Shown here piece by piece: positions 34,871 to 46,153 of a DNA stretch of 64,000 nucleotides (position 1 is its first letter; each line of letters begins with the position of its first letter). The position numbers and the translations under genes are program-made. Location of the stretch: NCBI RefSeq assembly GCF_002101585.1, contig NZ_LQOT01000031.1, positions 1 through 64,000 on the forward strand. The letters are read 5' to 3'. Origin of the DNA: Mycolicibacter engbaekii. GTDB taxonomy: Bacteria > Actinomycetota > Actinomycetes > Mycobacteriales > Mycobacteriaceae. The notes beneath the pieces were generated by a model. That model was not told the origin of the DNA. It was given only the letters and a program-made list of their open reading frames with translations, and did not search any database.

Positions 34871-36016
34871 ATGGCTGAAGCCGTCATCGTAGAAGCGGTG
34901 CGCGCGCCCGTCGGCAAGCGCAACGGCGGACTGTCGGGGGTCCACCCCGCTGAGTTGTCCGCCCAGGTGCTCAACGGCCTGGTCAACCGGGCCGGTGTGG
35001 ACCCGGCGCTGGTCGACGACGTGATCTGGGGCTGCGTCATGCAGGCCGGTGAGCAGGCCCTCGACATCGGCCGGACCGCGGTGCTGAGCGCGGGCTGGCC
35101 CGAGAGCGTCCCCGCGGTGACGGTGGACCGCCAGTGCGGTTCCAGCCAGCAGTCGGTGCACTTCGCCGCCGCCGGCGTGATCGCCGGACACTACGACGTC
35201 GTCGTCGCCGGTGGTGTCGAGTCGATGTCGCGGACCCCGATGGGTTCGTCGCTGGCCAACGGCGGCCGGCCCTACGGCGACTCCTTCAAGGCGCGCTACG
35301 ACCAGACCCCCAACCAGGGCATCGGCGCCGAGATGATGGCCACCAAGTGGGGCCTGACCCGCACCGCGCTCGACGAGTTCGCGCTGGCGTCCCACGACAA
35401 GGCCGCTGCCGCCCAGGACGCGGGCGCCTTCAAGGACGAGATCGTTGCCATCACCGACCCCGAGGGCAACGTCGTCAGCGAGGACGAGGGCATCCGCCGC
35501 GGCACCACGCTGGAGAAGATGGCCCAGCTCAAGCCCGCCTTCAAAGAGGACGGCGTGATCCACGCCGGCAACTCCAGCCAGATCTCCGACGGCTCGGCCG
35601 CGCTGCTGTTCATGTCGGCGGAGAAGGCCAAGGAACTGGGCCTGACCCCGCTGGCGCGGGTGCACACCGCCACCCTGGCCGGCGCCGACCCGGTGATGAT
35701 GCTCTCCGCGCCGATCCCGGCCACCCAGAAGGCGCTGCAGCGTTCCGGGCTCAGTGTCGACGACATCGGGGTGTTCGAGGTCAACGAGGCGTTCGCCCCG
35801 GTGCCCATGGCCTGGCTCGCCGAGATCGGTGCCGACCCCAAGAAGCTCAACCCCAACGGTGGGGCCATCGCCCTGGGCCACCCGCTCGGCGGCTCCGGCG
35901 CCCGGATCATGACCACCATGCTCTACCACATGCGCGCCAACGGAATTCGCTACGGCCTACAGACCATGTGCGAGGGCGGCGGTCAGGCCAACGCGACCAT
36001 CCTGGAGCTGCTGTGA
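34871..36016 (+). CDS. Acetyl-CoA C-acetyltransferase / thiolase
   Basis: A 381-aa thiolase that cleaves 3-ketoacyl-CoA with CoA in beta-oxidation. Catalytic residues are readable: the nucleophile Cys in DRQCGSSQQS, His in GGAIALGHPLGGSG and the second Cys in TMCEGGGQANA. Start ATG 34871 behind AAGGAG. It is coupled to the following hydratase (GTG overlapping TGA). It marks the return to the conserved backbone: M. tuberculosis Rv1135A, by memory shorter, has the same place. Confidence 0.93.
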   Translation: MAEAVIVEAVRAPVGKRNGGLSGVHPAELSAQVLNGLVNRAGVDPALVDDVIWGCVMQAGEQALDIGRTAVLSAGWPESVPAVTVDRQCGSSQQSVHFAAAGVIAGHYDVVVAGGVESMSRTPMGSSLANGGRPYGDSFKARYDQTPNQGIGAEMMATKWGLTRTALDEFALASHDKAAAAQDAGAFKDEIVAITDPEGNVVSEDEGIRRGTTLEKMAQLKPAFKEDGVIHAGNSSQISDGSAALLFMSAEKAKELGLTPLARVHTATLAGADPVMMLSAPIPATQKALQRSGLSVDDIGVFEVNEAFAPVPMAWLAEIGADPKKLNPNGGAIALGHPLGGSGARIMTTMLYHMRANGIRYGLQTMCEGGGQANATILELL

Positions 36017-36801
36017 GTGACGCGGCCGTTCTGGTAGAACGGCGCGGTAACGTCCTGCTGGTCACCATCAACCGGCCCGAGGCGCGCAACGCGATCAACG
36101 GCGCGGTGAGCCAAGGCGTCGGCGACGCCTTGGAGCTGGCGCAGAACGACGACGAGGTGCGCGCGGTGGTGCTCACCGGTGCCGGCGACAAGTCGTTCAG
36201 CGCCGGCGCCGACCTCAAGGCCATCGCCAACCGGGAGAACATCTACCACTCCGAACATCCGGAATGGGGCTTCGCCGGTTACGTGCAGCACTTCATCGAC
36301 AAGCCCACCATCGCGGCGGTCAACGGCACCGCGCTGGGCGGCGGCACCGAGCTGGCGCTGGCCAGCGACCTGGTGATCGCCGAGCAGCGCGCCCAGTTCG
36401 GGCTGCCCGAGGTCAAGCGGGGCCTGGTCGCCGGGGCGGGCGGGGTGTTCCGCATCGTCGACCAGCTGCCCCGCAAGGTGGCCCTGGAACTGCTGTACAC
36501 CGGGGAGCCGATCTCGGCGGCCGACGCGGCCCGCTGGGGCTTGGTCAACCAGGTGGTCGAGGACGGCAAGGCCCTGGAGGCCGCGCTGGAGCTGGCTGAA
36601 CGCATCACCGTCAACGCGCCTTTGTCGGTGTGGTCCACCAAGCGGATCGCCTACGGGGTCGATGACGGCGTCATCGCCGACGAGGCGGCCGCCTGGGCCA
36701 GGACCGGCCGGGAGTTCACCGCGCTGCTGCGGTCCGAGGACGCCAAGGAAGGGCCGCGGGCGTTCGCCGAGAAGCGTGCCCCGGTGTGGAAGGCGCGTTG
36801 A
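36013..36801 (+). CDS. Enoyl-CoA hydratase/isomerase family protein
   Basis: A 262-aa crotonase with oxyanion-hole loops FSAGADLKAI and NGTALGGGTELAL and the catalytic Glu region FGLPEVKRGLVAGAGG. GTG 36013 overlaps the thiolase stop. Acts on 2-enoyl-CoA, the step before the dehydrogenase/thiolase pair. In the M. tuberculosis genome the syntenic Rv1136 is, by memory, a fragment; here the gene is full length. Confidence 0.92.
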   Translation: MSDAAVLVERRGNVLLVTINRPEARNAINGAVSQGVGDALELAQNDDEVRAVVLTGAGDKSFSAGADLKAIANRENIYHSEHPEWGFAGYVQHFIDKPTIAAVNGTALGGGTELALASDLVIAEQRAQFGLPEVKRGLVAGAGGVFRIVDQLPRKVALELLYTGEPISAADAARWGLVNQVVEDGKALEAALELAERITVNAPLSVWSTKRIAYGVDDGVIADEAAAWARTGREFTALLRSEDAKEGPRAFAEKRAPVWKAR

Positions 36802-37325
36802 GCGACCGGCCACAGCCGCTGCTGATCCCCATCGGGGATCACGCTCCGCAGCTGCACCCTGAGGCCTGGGTTGCCCCCAACGCCAGCCTGATCGGCCAGG
36901 TCCGCCTGGCCGATCGGGCGAGCGTCTGGTACTCGGCGACACTGCGCGCCGAGGTCGAACCGATCGAGATCGGTGCGGAGTCCAACATCCAGGACGGCGT
37001 GACCGTTCACGTCGACCCGGGGTTCGCGGTACGGGTGGGCGACCGGGTCAGTGTCGGGCACAACGCGGTGCTGCACGGCTGCACCATTGAGGACGACTGC
37101 CTGATCGGCATGGGAGCGATCGTCCTCAACGGTGCCGTCGTGGGGGAGGGCTCACTGGTCGCGGCGGGTGCCGTCGTCCCGCAGGGCATGGTGGTGCCGC
37201 CCCGCTCCCTGGTCGCAGGGGTGCCCGGGCGGGTGCGGCGGGAACTCAGCGAGGACGAGGTCGCCAACAATCGGCTCAATGCCGCGGCCTACCGGCACCT
37301 GACCGAAGTCCACCGGGCGAACTAG
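36798..37325 (+). CDS. Gamma-class carbonic anhydrase-like protein
   Basis: A 175-aa left-handed beta-helix (hexapeptide repeats such as ASLIGQVRLADRASVWYSA). Three metal-ligand His are in place: one in VTVHVDPG and two in VGHNAVLHGC, as in gamma carbonic anhydrases (CamH/YrdA group). The end is a helix (EDEVANNRLNAAAYRHL). TTG 36798 overlaps the hydratase stop (TTGA); GTG 36786 is an alternative start. Enzyme activity is not sure from sequence, since relatives include inactive or binding forms. Confidence 0.85.
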   Translation: MSDRPQPLLIPIGDHAPQLHPEAWVAPNASLIGQVRLADRASVWYSATLRAEVEPIEIGAESNIQDGVTVHVDPGFAVRVGDRVSVGHNAVLHGCTIEDDCLIGMGAIVLNGAVVGEGSLVAAGAVVPQGMVVPPRSLVAGVPGRVRRELSEDEVANNRLNAAAYRHLTEVHRAN

Positions 37326-37405
37326 CGCATTCGGGCCACCGGCCGCCGTTCGGCCGCTACGTTTTAGGGACGTTGCTCAACCCGCCGCTGAGGGGACGTC
37401 CTCCT

Positions 37406-38125
37406 ATGACTCAGATCAGCCCGGCCCGCCCCGGCCTGCTGCGCGAGATCACCGACATCATCACCAGGGTGGCCCCGCCCTATCACGAGCCGCGGGCGGT
37501 GGTGCAGCGGCGGCGCGCCGTGGTCGCGGTGGTGGTGCTGATCGGCGCCGCGGTGCTGAGTGCCATGCACAACAAGCTTCCCGGCGACGCGTCGTTCTAC
37601 TGGTTGTCGCTGGTGCTGGCCGCGGTCTGGTCGGTCGGGGCGGTGGTGGCCGGGCCGCTGCACCTTGGGGTGTTGCGGTTCCGCGGGCGCAACGAGCGGC
37701 CGGTGTTCACCGGCACCGGGGTGGGCCTGGTGCTCGGCGGGGTGTTCTTGCTGGGCGGGGTTGCGGTGCAAGAGATTCCGCTGCTGTCCGATCAGGTGGT
37801 GGCGATCTTGGCCTACACCACCGAGGTCTCCTGGCGGCTGGTGGTGCTGATCGCGATTGTCAACGCGATCGCCGAAGAGATCTTCTTCCGCGGCGCGCTG
37901 TTCAGTGCCTTCGGCCGCCGCTCCCCGCTGGTGTTCTCCACGCTGCTCTACGTCGCGGCGATGATGGCGGCGGGCAACCTCATGGTGGGGGTGGCCGCAC
38001 TGGTGCTCGGCAGCGTGTGCGCCATGGAGCGCCGCGCCACCGGCGGGGTGCTGGCGCCGGTGTTGACCCACCTGGTCTGGGGACTGGTGATGGTCCTGGC
38101 GCTGCCGCCGCTGTTCGGGATGTAG
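37406..38125 (+). CDS. CPBP-family intramembrane protease-like protein
   Basis: A 239-aa protein with several membrane segments and the CPBP (Abi/Rce1) motif EEIFFRG near residue 161, plus a later HLVWG motif with a His. Such proteins are membrane metalloproteases or immunity-like factors. Same position as M. tuberculosis Rv1140. ATG 37406 lies behind GGACGTCCTCCT, a poor ribosome site; the next in-frame ATG is much later. Confidence 0.82.
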   Translation: MTQISPARPGLLREITDIITRVAPPYHEPRAVVQRRRAVVAVVVLIGAAVLSAMHNKLPGDASFYWLSLVLAAVWSVGAVVAGPLHLGVLRFRGRNERPVFTGTGVGLVLGGVFLLGGVAVQEIPLLSDQVVAILAYTTEVSWRLVVLIAIVNAIAEEIFFRGALFSAFGRRSPLVFSTLLYVAAMMAAGNLMVGVAALVLGSVCAMERRATGGVLAPVLTHLVWGLVMVLALPPLFGM

Positions 38126-38156
38126 CCGCCCGGGATCTCGCCCCGACTCGCCCGAC

Positions 38157-38966
38157 TCAGGAGTCGGTGAAGTTCGGCGCGCGCCGCTCCTGAAACGCCC
38201 GCGCACCCTCACGGAAGTCGTGGTTGTTCAACAGGATTGACTGCCCGACGTATTCGCGGTCCAGGGCCGCGTCCAGCTCGGTCAGGGTAGCGGCGTTGAC
38301 GGCGTGCTTGGTCTTGGACAGCGCCACGGCGGGGCCGGCCAGCAAGCGGCCCAGCAGCTTGTCCACCTCGGCGTCGAACTCCTCGGCCGGGTACACCGCG
38401 GAGACCAGCCCCCATTCCAGGGCCTCGGCCGCCGAGAGTCGTTCGGCCAGCAGCGCCAGCCGCATGGCCCGGGTCCGGCCGACCGCCGCGGCCACCAGCG
38501 CCGAGGCGCCACCGTCGGGCATCAGCCCGATCTTGGTGAACGCCAACAGGAAAAAGGCCTTGTCCGAGGCCACGATCAGGTCGCAGGCCAGCGCCAGCGA
38601 CACCCCGACACCGGCCGCCGGGCCCTGCACCACCGCCACCACCGGTCGCGGCAACGCGACAATCGCCCGGATTGCGCGGTTGGCCTCGACGATGATCTCG
38701 GTGGGCAGTTCGTCGGCCGCATCCTCGGCGCCGATCCCCGCCCCGGAGCTGAACCCGCGCCCCGCCCCGCCCAGGCGCACCGCCCGCACCCGCGGGTCGC
38801 GGGCGGCCGCCTCCATGGCGTCGGCGATACCGGCCAGAACTCCGGTGGTCACCGAGTTGAGGCTGTCGGGGCGGTCGATGGTCACCGAGAGCACCCCGTC
38901 GGTCAGGGTGACGGACACACCCGCCACCGGAGCCAGGGTGTCGATGCCGGAGTCGATTGCTGTCAT
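38157..38966 (-). CDS. Enoyl-CoA hydratase (EchA10/EchA11-like)
   Basis: A 269-aa crotonase on the opposite strand from its neighbours. Motifs: FSSGAGIGAED and GPAAGVGVSLALACDLI (oxyanion hole), KIGLMPDGGAS for the catalytic loop, where a typical Glu is replaced by Asp/neutral residues, so isomerase rather than hydratase action is possible. Corresponds in place and size to M. tuberculosis EchA10/EchA11 (Rv1142c/Rv1141c, 268 aa), of which only one copy is here. ATG 38966 chosen. Confidence 0.86.
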   Translation of the reverse strand: MTAIDSGIDTLAPVAGVSVTLTDGVLSVTIDRPDSLNSVTTGVLAGIADAMEAAARDPRVRAVRLGGAGRGFSSGAGIGAEDAADELPTEIIVEANRAIRAIVALPRPVVAVVQGPAAGVGVSLALACDLIVASDKAFFLLAFTKIGLMPDGGASALVAAAVGRTRAMRLALLAERLSAAEALEWGLVSAVYPAEEFDAEVDKLLGRLLAGPAVALSKTKHAVNAATLTELDAALDREYVGQSILLNNHDFREGARAFQERRAPNFTDS

Positions 38967-39018
38967 GGCCTTCACCTTAGGATGCTGATCACACAGGCTT
39001 ACGACGAGGAGGCGCAAA

Positions 39019-40104
39019 ATGGCGGGACCACTGGCGGGACTGCGGGTCATCGAGCTGGCCGGGATCGGTCCGGGACCGCACGCGGCGATGATCCTCGGCG
39101 ACCTGGGTGCCGACGTGGTCCGGGTGGAGCGGCCGCCGAAATTCGGTGGTGGCCCCAGCAAGGACGCCATGCTGCGCAACCGCCGCTCGGTGACCGCGGA
39201 CCTGAAGTCGCCGGAAGGCCGCGACCTGGTGCTGCAGCTGGTCGCCAAAGCCGATGTGCTGATCGAGGGTTTCCGGCCGGGCGTCACCGAGCGCCTCGGC
39301 CTGGGCCCCGAGGACTGCGCCAAGGTCAACGAGCGGCTCATCTACGGCCGCATGACCGGCTGGGGGCAGACCGGCCCGCGTGCCCAGCAGGCCGGCCACG
39401 ACATCAACTACATCTCGGTGACCGGGGTGTTGCACGCCATCGGCCGTCACGGTGAGCGCCCGGTTCCACCGCTGAACCTCGCCGGCGACTTCGGCGGGGG
39501 ATCGATGTTCCTGCTGGTCGGCATTCTGGCCGCGCTGTGGGAGCGGCAGACCTCGGGCAAGGGCCAGGTGATCGATGCGGCGATGGTCGACGGGGCCAGC
39601 GTGCTCTCGGCGATGATGTGGAGCTTCCGGTCGCAGGGGATGTGGAGCGACGAGCGCGGTGTGAACATGCTCGACACCGGCGCGCCCTACTACGACACCT
39701 ACGAATGCGCCGACGGCAAGTACATGTCCGTCGGCGCCATCGAGCCGCAGTTCTATGCCGAACTGCTGGCCAAGCTCGAACTGGACCCGGCCGAGTTGCC
39801 GGCGCAGAACGATGTCAGCGGCTGGCCGCAGCTGCGGGCGAAGCTGACCGAGGCGTTCGCCGCCCACGACCGGGACCACTGGGCGGCGGTGTTCGCCGGC
39901 TCGGACGCCTGCGTGGCTCCGGTGCTGGCCTTCGGCGAGGTGGAGACCGACTCGCACATTGCCGAACGCAACACTTTCTACGACGTCAACGGTTATCTTC
40001 AGCCGATGCCCGCGCCGCGGTTCTCCCGCAGCGTGCCCGGCACCCCGACGCCGCCGCCTGTTCTGGGAGCCGACAACGAGACTGTCCTGGACGACTGGGT
40101 ATAG
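39019..40104 (+). CDS. mcr: Alpha-methylacyl-CoA racemase
   Basis: A 361-aa class III CoA-transferase fold enzyme that interconverts (R)- and (S)-2-methylacyl-CoA, needed for sterol side chain and branched fatty acid beta-oxidation. The catalytic pair His127 (QAGHDINYI) and Asp157 ([10 protein letters not shown]) matches His126/Asp156 of M. tuberculosis MCR with one residue shift. ATG 39019 behind AGGAGG. Divergent from the hydratase gene. Confidence 0.95.
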   Translation: MAGPLAGLRVIELAGIGPGPHAAMILGDLGADVVRVERPPKFGGGPSKDAMLRNRRSVTADLKSPEGRDLVLQLVAKADVLIEGFRPGVTERLGLGPEDCAKVNERLIYGRMTGWGQTGPRAQQAGHDINYISVTGVLHAIGRHGERPVPPLNLAGDFGGGSMFLLVGILAALWERQTSGKGQVIDAAMVDGASVLSAMMWSFRSQGMWSDERGVNMLDTGAPYYDTYECADGKYMSVGAIEPQFYAELLAKLELDPAELPAQNDVSGWPQLRAKLTEAFAAHDRDHWAAVFAGSDACVAPVLAFGEVETDSHIAERNTFYDVNGYLQPMPAPRFSRSVPGTPTPPPVLGADNETVLDDWV

Positions 40105-40110
40105 TCCCGA

Positions 40111-40126
40111 CCAACCAGACGGTTGG
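40111..40126. promoter_or_regulatory. Inverted repeat between mcr and the SDR gene
   Basis: CCAACC-AGAC-GGTTGG, a perfect 6-bp repeat, lies 6 nt behind the mcr stop and 20 nt before the GTG of the next gene. It looks like a TetR-type operator, but a short hairpin with another role is possible. Confidence 0.4.
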
Positions 40127-40146
40127 GACTGAGAGGGGCCAAGAGA

Positions 40147-41906
<1,760 letters not shown>

Positions 41907-41930
41907 CAGCGACACCCGAGGCTGTTTTAC

Positions 41931-41998
41931 CAGCGCCGAACGTGTAATCAGGGCGGAATGTGGACCGATTTTCCGCCCTGATTGCACGTTCGGCGTTG
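41931..41998. repeat. Long near-perfect inverted repeat (28-bp arms)
   Basis: Arms CGCCGAACGTGTAATCAGGG + CGGAA (41934-41958) and its complement (41971-41995) differ at one place that still allows a G-U pair; the pairing extends about 3 bp farther out. The loop is 12 nt. It lies 28 nt behind the monooxygenase stop in a gene-poor stretch (41907-42186) where nothing else was recognised. It may be a terminator, or a copy of a dispersed palindromic element. Confidence 0.75.
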
Positions 41999-42160
41999 TT
42001 GTTGAGAGGGTTGCCCGCACGTTGCTGGGCCGGGCCGCGCCGGGCGCTCGATCAGCGCATGCCGCAGCGGGGCCTGAGTAAAAGAGAAATGGTTTGACTC
42101 ACAGGTGGCACCCGGTCTCGGAGGAGCGGGGGCCGTCGCGCGAGGGGCGCAACAGGGAAC

Positions 42161-42180
42161 GGCGCCGCTGTCGCGGCGCC
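42161..42180 (-). terminator. Hairpin behind the 41-aa gene
   Basis: Perfect 8-bp stem GGCGCCGC-GACA-GCGGCGCC on the minus strand, 6 nt after the stop of the small gene at 42187. No T-run. Its position supports the small gene as a real transcription unit. Confidence 0.5.
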
Positions 42181-42186
42181 GGTCAC

Positions 42187-42312
42187 TCAACTGGCCAGCA
42201 GATGCCAGTCGTCGAACTGCTCCGAGGTGTCACCCTCGACGAGGAAATCGCCGTGGTACAGAGCCTCGAAATCGACCTTGATTACGTCGGCACTTGAGTC
42301 GTCGATCCACAT
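42187..42312 (-). CDS. 41-aa acidic protein of unknown function
   Basis: ATG 42312 to TGA 42187. The product starts MWIDDSSADVIKVDFEALYH and ends EQFDDWHLLAS; it has about 11 Asp/Glu and few basic residues, three aromatic Trp/Tyr and no membrane segment. GC at third codon positions is about 73%, well above chance, and a hairpin follows its stop. No ribosome site is clear before the ATG. No family recognised. It lies in a gap of about 570 nt where no larger gene exists. Confidence 0.5.
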   Translation of the reverse strand: MWIDDSSADVIKVDFEALYHGDFLVEGDTSEQFDDWHLLAS

Positions 42313-42478
42313 GACCCTGAGCCTATGGGTCACTATTAAGGAATCATTGAGTCACGTTTCGGGAAATGGTGGCAATACTACTGACGGGTAGGGTTTGCCG
42401 GCGCCCTACCGAGCCGGCGGGCGTGATCCGCCACAATCGGTGCGCTCTGCCCCGCGGCGGCGGGCTAGGGTGGCTGGC

Positions 42479-43117
42479 ATGAGCGCACCGGACACCCTGG
42501 ACAACCCGCTGTTCGCCCGGATCTGGACCTTCATGTCGAGCCGGGAGACCGAATGGCTGCGCGACCGGCGCCGGGAGAATCTGGCCGGCCTGTCCGGGCG
42601 TGTGCTGGAGGTCGGCGCCGGCACCGGAAGCAACTTCGGCTTGTACCCCGAGACCGTGACCGAGGTGGTGGCCGCCGAGCCCGAGTCGCGACTGCGGGAC
42701 GCCGCCACGGCGGCCGCGACGTCCGCGCCGGTGCCGGTCACTGTACTGGCCAGCACCGTCGAGGCCCTGGACGCCGGCGAGCCCTTCGACGCGATCGTGT
42801 GCTCCCTGGTCCTGTGCTCGGTCGACCGTCCCGAGGACGTGCTGCGTCAGCTGTTCACGTTGCTCAAGCCCGGCGGCGAGCTGCGCTACTTCGAGCACGT
42901 CGCCAGTGCCGGGGCCCGCGGCCGGCTGCAGCGGGTGGCCGACGCCACCTTCTGGCCCCGGCTGTTCGGCAACTGCCACACCCACCGCCACACCGAGCAG
43001 ATGATCACCGCAGCGGGATTCGTCGTCACGGAGTCGCGGCGCGGGCACCAATTCCCGGCCTGGGCGCCGGTTCCGGTGTCGGAGTTCGCGCTGGGCTCGG
43101 CCAGCCGCACGGCCTGA
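42479..43117 (+). CDS. Class I SAM-dependent methyltransferase (Rv1147 homologue)
   Basis: A 212-aa methyltransferase of the UbiE/METTL7 type. Motif I is LEVGAGTGSNF, motif II AAEPES, and post-motif LKPGGELRYFEHV. The conserved FGNCHTHRHTEQMI near the end is typical of this group. M. tuberculosis Rv1147 (216 aa) sits in the same place. The substrate is unknown (small thiols or lipids in relatives). Confidence 0.88.
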   Translation: MSAPDTLDNPLFARIWTFMSSRETEWLRDRRRENLAGLSGRVLEVGAGTGSNFGLYPETVTEVVAAEPESRLRDAATAAATSAPVPVTVLASTVEALDAGEPFDAIVCSLVLCSVDRPEDVLRQLFTLLKPGGELRYFEHVASAGARGRLQRVADATFWPRLFGNCHTHRHTEQMITAAGFVVTESRRGHQFPAWAPVPVSEFALGSASRTA

Positions 43118-43124
43118 GCGCGCC

Positions 43125-43838
43125 TCAGCGCAGCAGGAACGGCAACCGCTGCGCCATGCCCGGCAGCGCCGCCGAGGCGGTCGTGAGCAGGTGCACCGTG
43201 GCCCGCTCGGACAGCGGCGTGGGCTCGGGGTTCACCTGGACGACGGTCTTGCCCAGGTCCAGCGCCCGTTCGGGCAGGCTGGCCGCCGGATAGACCACCC
43301 CGGAGGTGCCGACCACGACCATGACGTCGCAGTTGTCGACGGCCTCAACCGCGGCGTTCCACGGCCCGTCGGGCAGGTCCTCGCCGAACCACACGACGTT
43401 CGGGCGGATCAAGCCGCCGCACTCGCACACCGACGGCGCGATCTCCAGCACGGGTTCGGGCAGCTCGGGCAGCTCCGGGGTGCGGGGCTCGCCGCAGTCC
43501 GCGCAGCGGAAGCTGAACATGGTGCCGTGCAGATGGTGCACCGTGGAACTGCCGGCCCGCTCGTGCAGGTTGTCGACGTTCTGGGTGATGACCTGGACCT
43601 CGGCGTGCTGCTCCCAGTCCGCGATCGCGCGATGGCCCAGGTTGGGCTCGAAGCGCCGGGACAGCTGGCAGCGCCACAGATACCAGCCCCACACCAGTTC
43701 GGGGTGCCGGTTCCAGCCGTCGATGCTGGACACCTCGTAGGGGTCATACTGCGACCACAAGCCGTTCTCGTCATCACGGAATGTGGGTATCCCGCTCTCC
43801 GCCGAGATCCCTGCGCCGCTGAATACCGCCACCCGCAC
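43125..43838 (-). CDS. cobB: NAD-dependent protein deacylase (sirtuin, Rv1151c homologue)
   Basis: A 237-aa Sir2 enzyme removing acyl groups from protein lysines with [23 protein letters not shown] and HLHG mark the active site; a zinc site has two Cys in RCADCGEP and two in CECGG. A Tyr and Arg in WYLWR match the acyl-selecting pair of Sirt5-like (desuccinylating) members. GTG 43838 gives the same 237-aa length as M. tuberculosis Rv1151c. Divergent from the GntR gene with a gap of only 28 nt. Confidence 0.93.
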   Translation of the reverse strand: MRVAVFSGAGISAESGIPTFRDDENGLWSQYDPYEVSSIDGWNRHPELVWGWYLWRCQLSRRFEPNLGHRAIADWEQHAEVQVITQNVDNLHERAGSSTVHHLHGTMFSFRCADCGEPRTPELPELPEPVLEIAPSVCECGGLIRPNVVWFGEDLPDGPWNAAVEAVDNCDVMVVVGTSGVVYPAASLPERALDLGKTVVQVNPEPTPLSERATVHLLTTASAALPGMAQRLPFLLR

Positions 43839-43866
43839 GCCACCAACATAGCGGGATACTGGCCGA

Positions 43867-44244
43867 ATGGACTTCTCGGACATGCTGAAGATCGACGCGG
43901 ACCACGACGGGCCGCTGTTCGAGCAGATCAGGGTGCAGCTGATCGAGGCAGTCCGGGCCGGCTCGCTGCCGGCTGGCACCCGGTTGCCCACGGTGCGCGA
44001 CCTGGCGGGCCAACTGGGCCTGGCGGTCAACACCGTCGCGCGGGCCTACCGCGAGCTGGAGTCCGGCGGCGTTGTCGAAACCCGCGGCCGCTTCGGCACT
44101 TTCGTGGCCGGCACCGATCCGGCGGACGCGGCGATGGCCCAGGCCGCGGGTGCATTCGCCGCCGCGGCCCGCGCGGTCGGACTGGATAAGGCCCAGGCGC
44201 TGCGCTACCTCGACGCCGCGTTCGACGGCGCCGGGGCGGGTTAG
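43867..44244 (+). CDS. GntR-family regulator, YtrA type (Rv1152 homologue)
   Basis: A 125-aa small regulator: winged helix with [20 protein letters not shown] and the wing [10 protein letters not shown], followed by a short helical tail and no ligand domain, as in the YtrA subfamily. It is divergent from the sirtuin with little space between, so both likely share control. Its stop overlaps the end of the convergent methyltransferase by 4 nt. Confidence 0.9.
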   Translation: MDFSDMLKIDADHDGPLFEQIRVQLIEAVRAGSLPAGTRLPTVRDLAGQLGLAVNTVARAYRELESGGVVETRGRFGTFVAGTDPADAAMAQAAGAFAAAARAVGLDKAQALRYLDAAFDGAGAG

Positions 44245-45062
44245 CCGAACTCCAGCAGAGTCAGCGACGGGCGCACATCGGCCAGCGACCGCAACCGGTA
44301 GGCGGCGGGCAGCAGCTTTTTGAACAGCAGGCCGCGGCCCGGCGGCAGCTGCAGATCGTGCACGGCCCGCACTCCCGGGACGGTGTCCACCAGTTTGGCG
44401 CTGGCAGCAGCCGACAGCGTGAACGGCATTGCCGGCGCCCGGTAACGCAGCGAGGTCGGCACGCCCTGGCGCATCAGCCAGCCGAACCACGACGGGGGGA
44501 GGTCGAAGACCATCCGGCCGCCGGGAAAGCGGCGGGCGCACTCGGCGATCAGGCCCAGCGCCTCGTCGGGCTGCAGGTACATCAGCAGGCCCTCGGCGGT
44601 GATGAACACGCTGTCGGAGGTGTCGACCAGGTCCATCCAGCTGTAGTCCAGCGCGGACTGGGCGCAGACCGACACCCGCGGCTCCTTGGGGAGCAGCCGT
44701 TCGCGGATCGCGATGATCGGGGGCAGATCGACGGTGAGCCAACGGAATTGCGGATCGGGGACCGCCTCGCTCAGCCGCCAGAAGCTGGTCTGCAGGCCCT
44801 CGGCCAGGGCCACCACGGTGCCCGTCGGGTGTTGGCGAAGAAAGCGCAGGGCCTGCGTATCGATACCCAGCGCGCGCAGGGGGATGTCCTGGCGGGTGGT
44901 GCCGAACTTCGCGAAGTCGAAGTCGATCGAATCCACCAGGCGCACCGCCATCGGATCGTCGAGGATCCGGTCGGGCCGGCGGGCCTCGTTCGCCCGCGCG
45001 TTCAAGGTCAGCAGTGCTGTTTCCGATACCCCGGTCAGGGTGACTTTCTGTGCCTCGCCCAC
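44241..45062 (-). CDS. omt: Leucine-carboxyl-methyltransferase-type O-methyltransferase (Rv1153c homologue)
   Basis: A 273-aa SAM enzyme of the LCM/TcmP family (PF04072-like): [20 protein letters not shown] at the start, [15 protein letters not shown] as motif I and TAEGLLMYL later. M. tuberculosis Rv1153c (Omt) has the same length and place. Methyl acceptor unknown. GTG 45062. Confidence 0.87.
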   Translation of the reverse strand: MGEAQKVTLTGVSETALLTLNARANEARRPDRILDDPMAVRLVDSIDFDFAKFGTTRQDIPLRALGIDTQALRFLRQHPTGTVVALAEGLQTSFWRLSEAVPDPQFRWLTVDLPPIIAIRERLLPKEPRVSVCAQSALDYSWMDLVDTSDSVFITAEGLLMYLQPDEALGLIAECARRFPGGRMVFDLPPSWFGWLMRQGVPTSLRYRAPAMPFTLSAAASAKLVDTVPGVRAVHDLQLPPGRGLLFKKLLPAAYRLRSLADVRPSLTLLEFG

Positions 45063-45072
45063 CTGCGCGACC

Positions 45073-45597
45073 TTACCGGTCGGCGGAGTCGAGCACCTTG
45101 TGCACAGTGCGCAGATTGCGGGTCGTGGTGGCCGATTGGTAGCGCTTGGCCCCCATCGTCTTACCCACGGGGCTGGTCAGGGTGTCGCCCTTGGGGACCT
45201 GCCAGTAGACCACCCCGTCCCCGAGGGTGATCTTCTCCTCGCCGTCGGTGAGCTCGGCCAGTTCGGCCAGCACCGCGTCGTCGGCGACGAAGGTGACATA
45301 GGACTGCAGGCCGGGATCCGCGGCGTCGAACGGGTATGCGGTCACGATCTCGCGGACCGTGTCGACGTCGTAGACCAGCACCCACGCCTGGTAGTCGAAG
45401 CGCTGCCGTAGCGCGGATTCGGCGGTGGCCCGCACCGCGGCGGCTTTGGCAGGCGAGTCCAGCAGCACGTTGCCGCTGGCGAGCAGGGTGCGGACCTCGT
45501 CGAATCCGGCGTCGCGCAGCGCCGCGGCGACGTCGGACATCTTGAGCTTGATCCCGCCGACGTTCACGCCGCGCAGAAACAGCGCATACCGGCTCAT
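45073..45597 (-). CDS. DUF1697 family protein
   Basis: A 174-aa protein with the family start RYALFLRGVNVGGIKLKMSD and middle SGNVLLDS; the end KRYQSATTTRNLRTVHKVL is also typical. Function unknown. Starts at ATG 45597, 53 nt from the divergent PPOX gene and just upstream of the O-methyltransferase on the same strand (10-nt gap), so those two may be co-transcribed. Confidence 0.87.
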   Translation of the reverse strand: MSRYALFLRGVNVGGIKLKMSDVAAALRDAGFDEVRTLLASGNVLLDSPAKAAAVRATAESALRQRFDYQAWVLVYDVDTVREIVTAYPFDAADPGLQSYVTFVADDAVLAELAELTDGEEKITLGDGVVYWQVPKGDTLTSPVGKTMGAKRYQSATTTRNLRTVHKVLDSADR

Positions 45598-45599
45598 GA

Positions 45600-46094
<495 letters not shown>

Positions 46095-46153
46095 GGGCAG
46101 GTTTGGCCGAGACGGGCTGCGCCGCTCCGGGGATCACCGCTAGGCTCCGGGGT

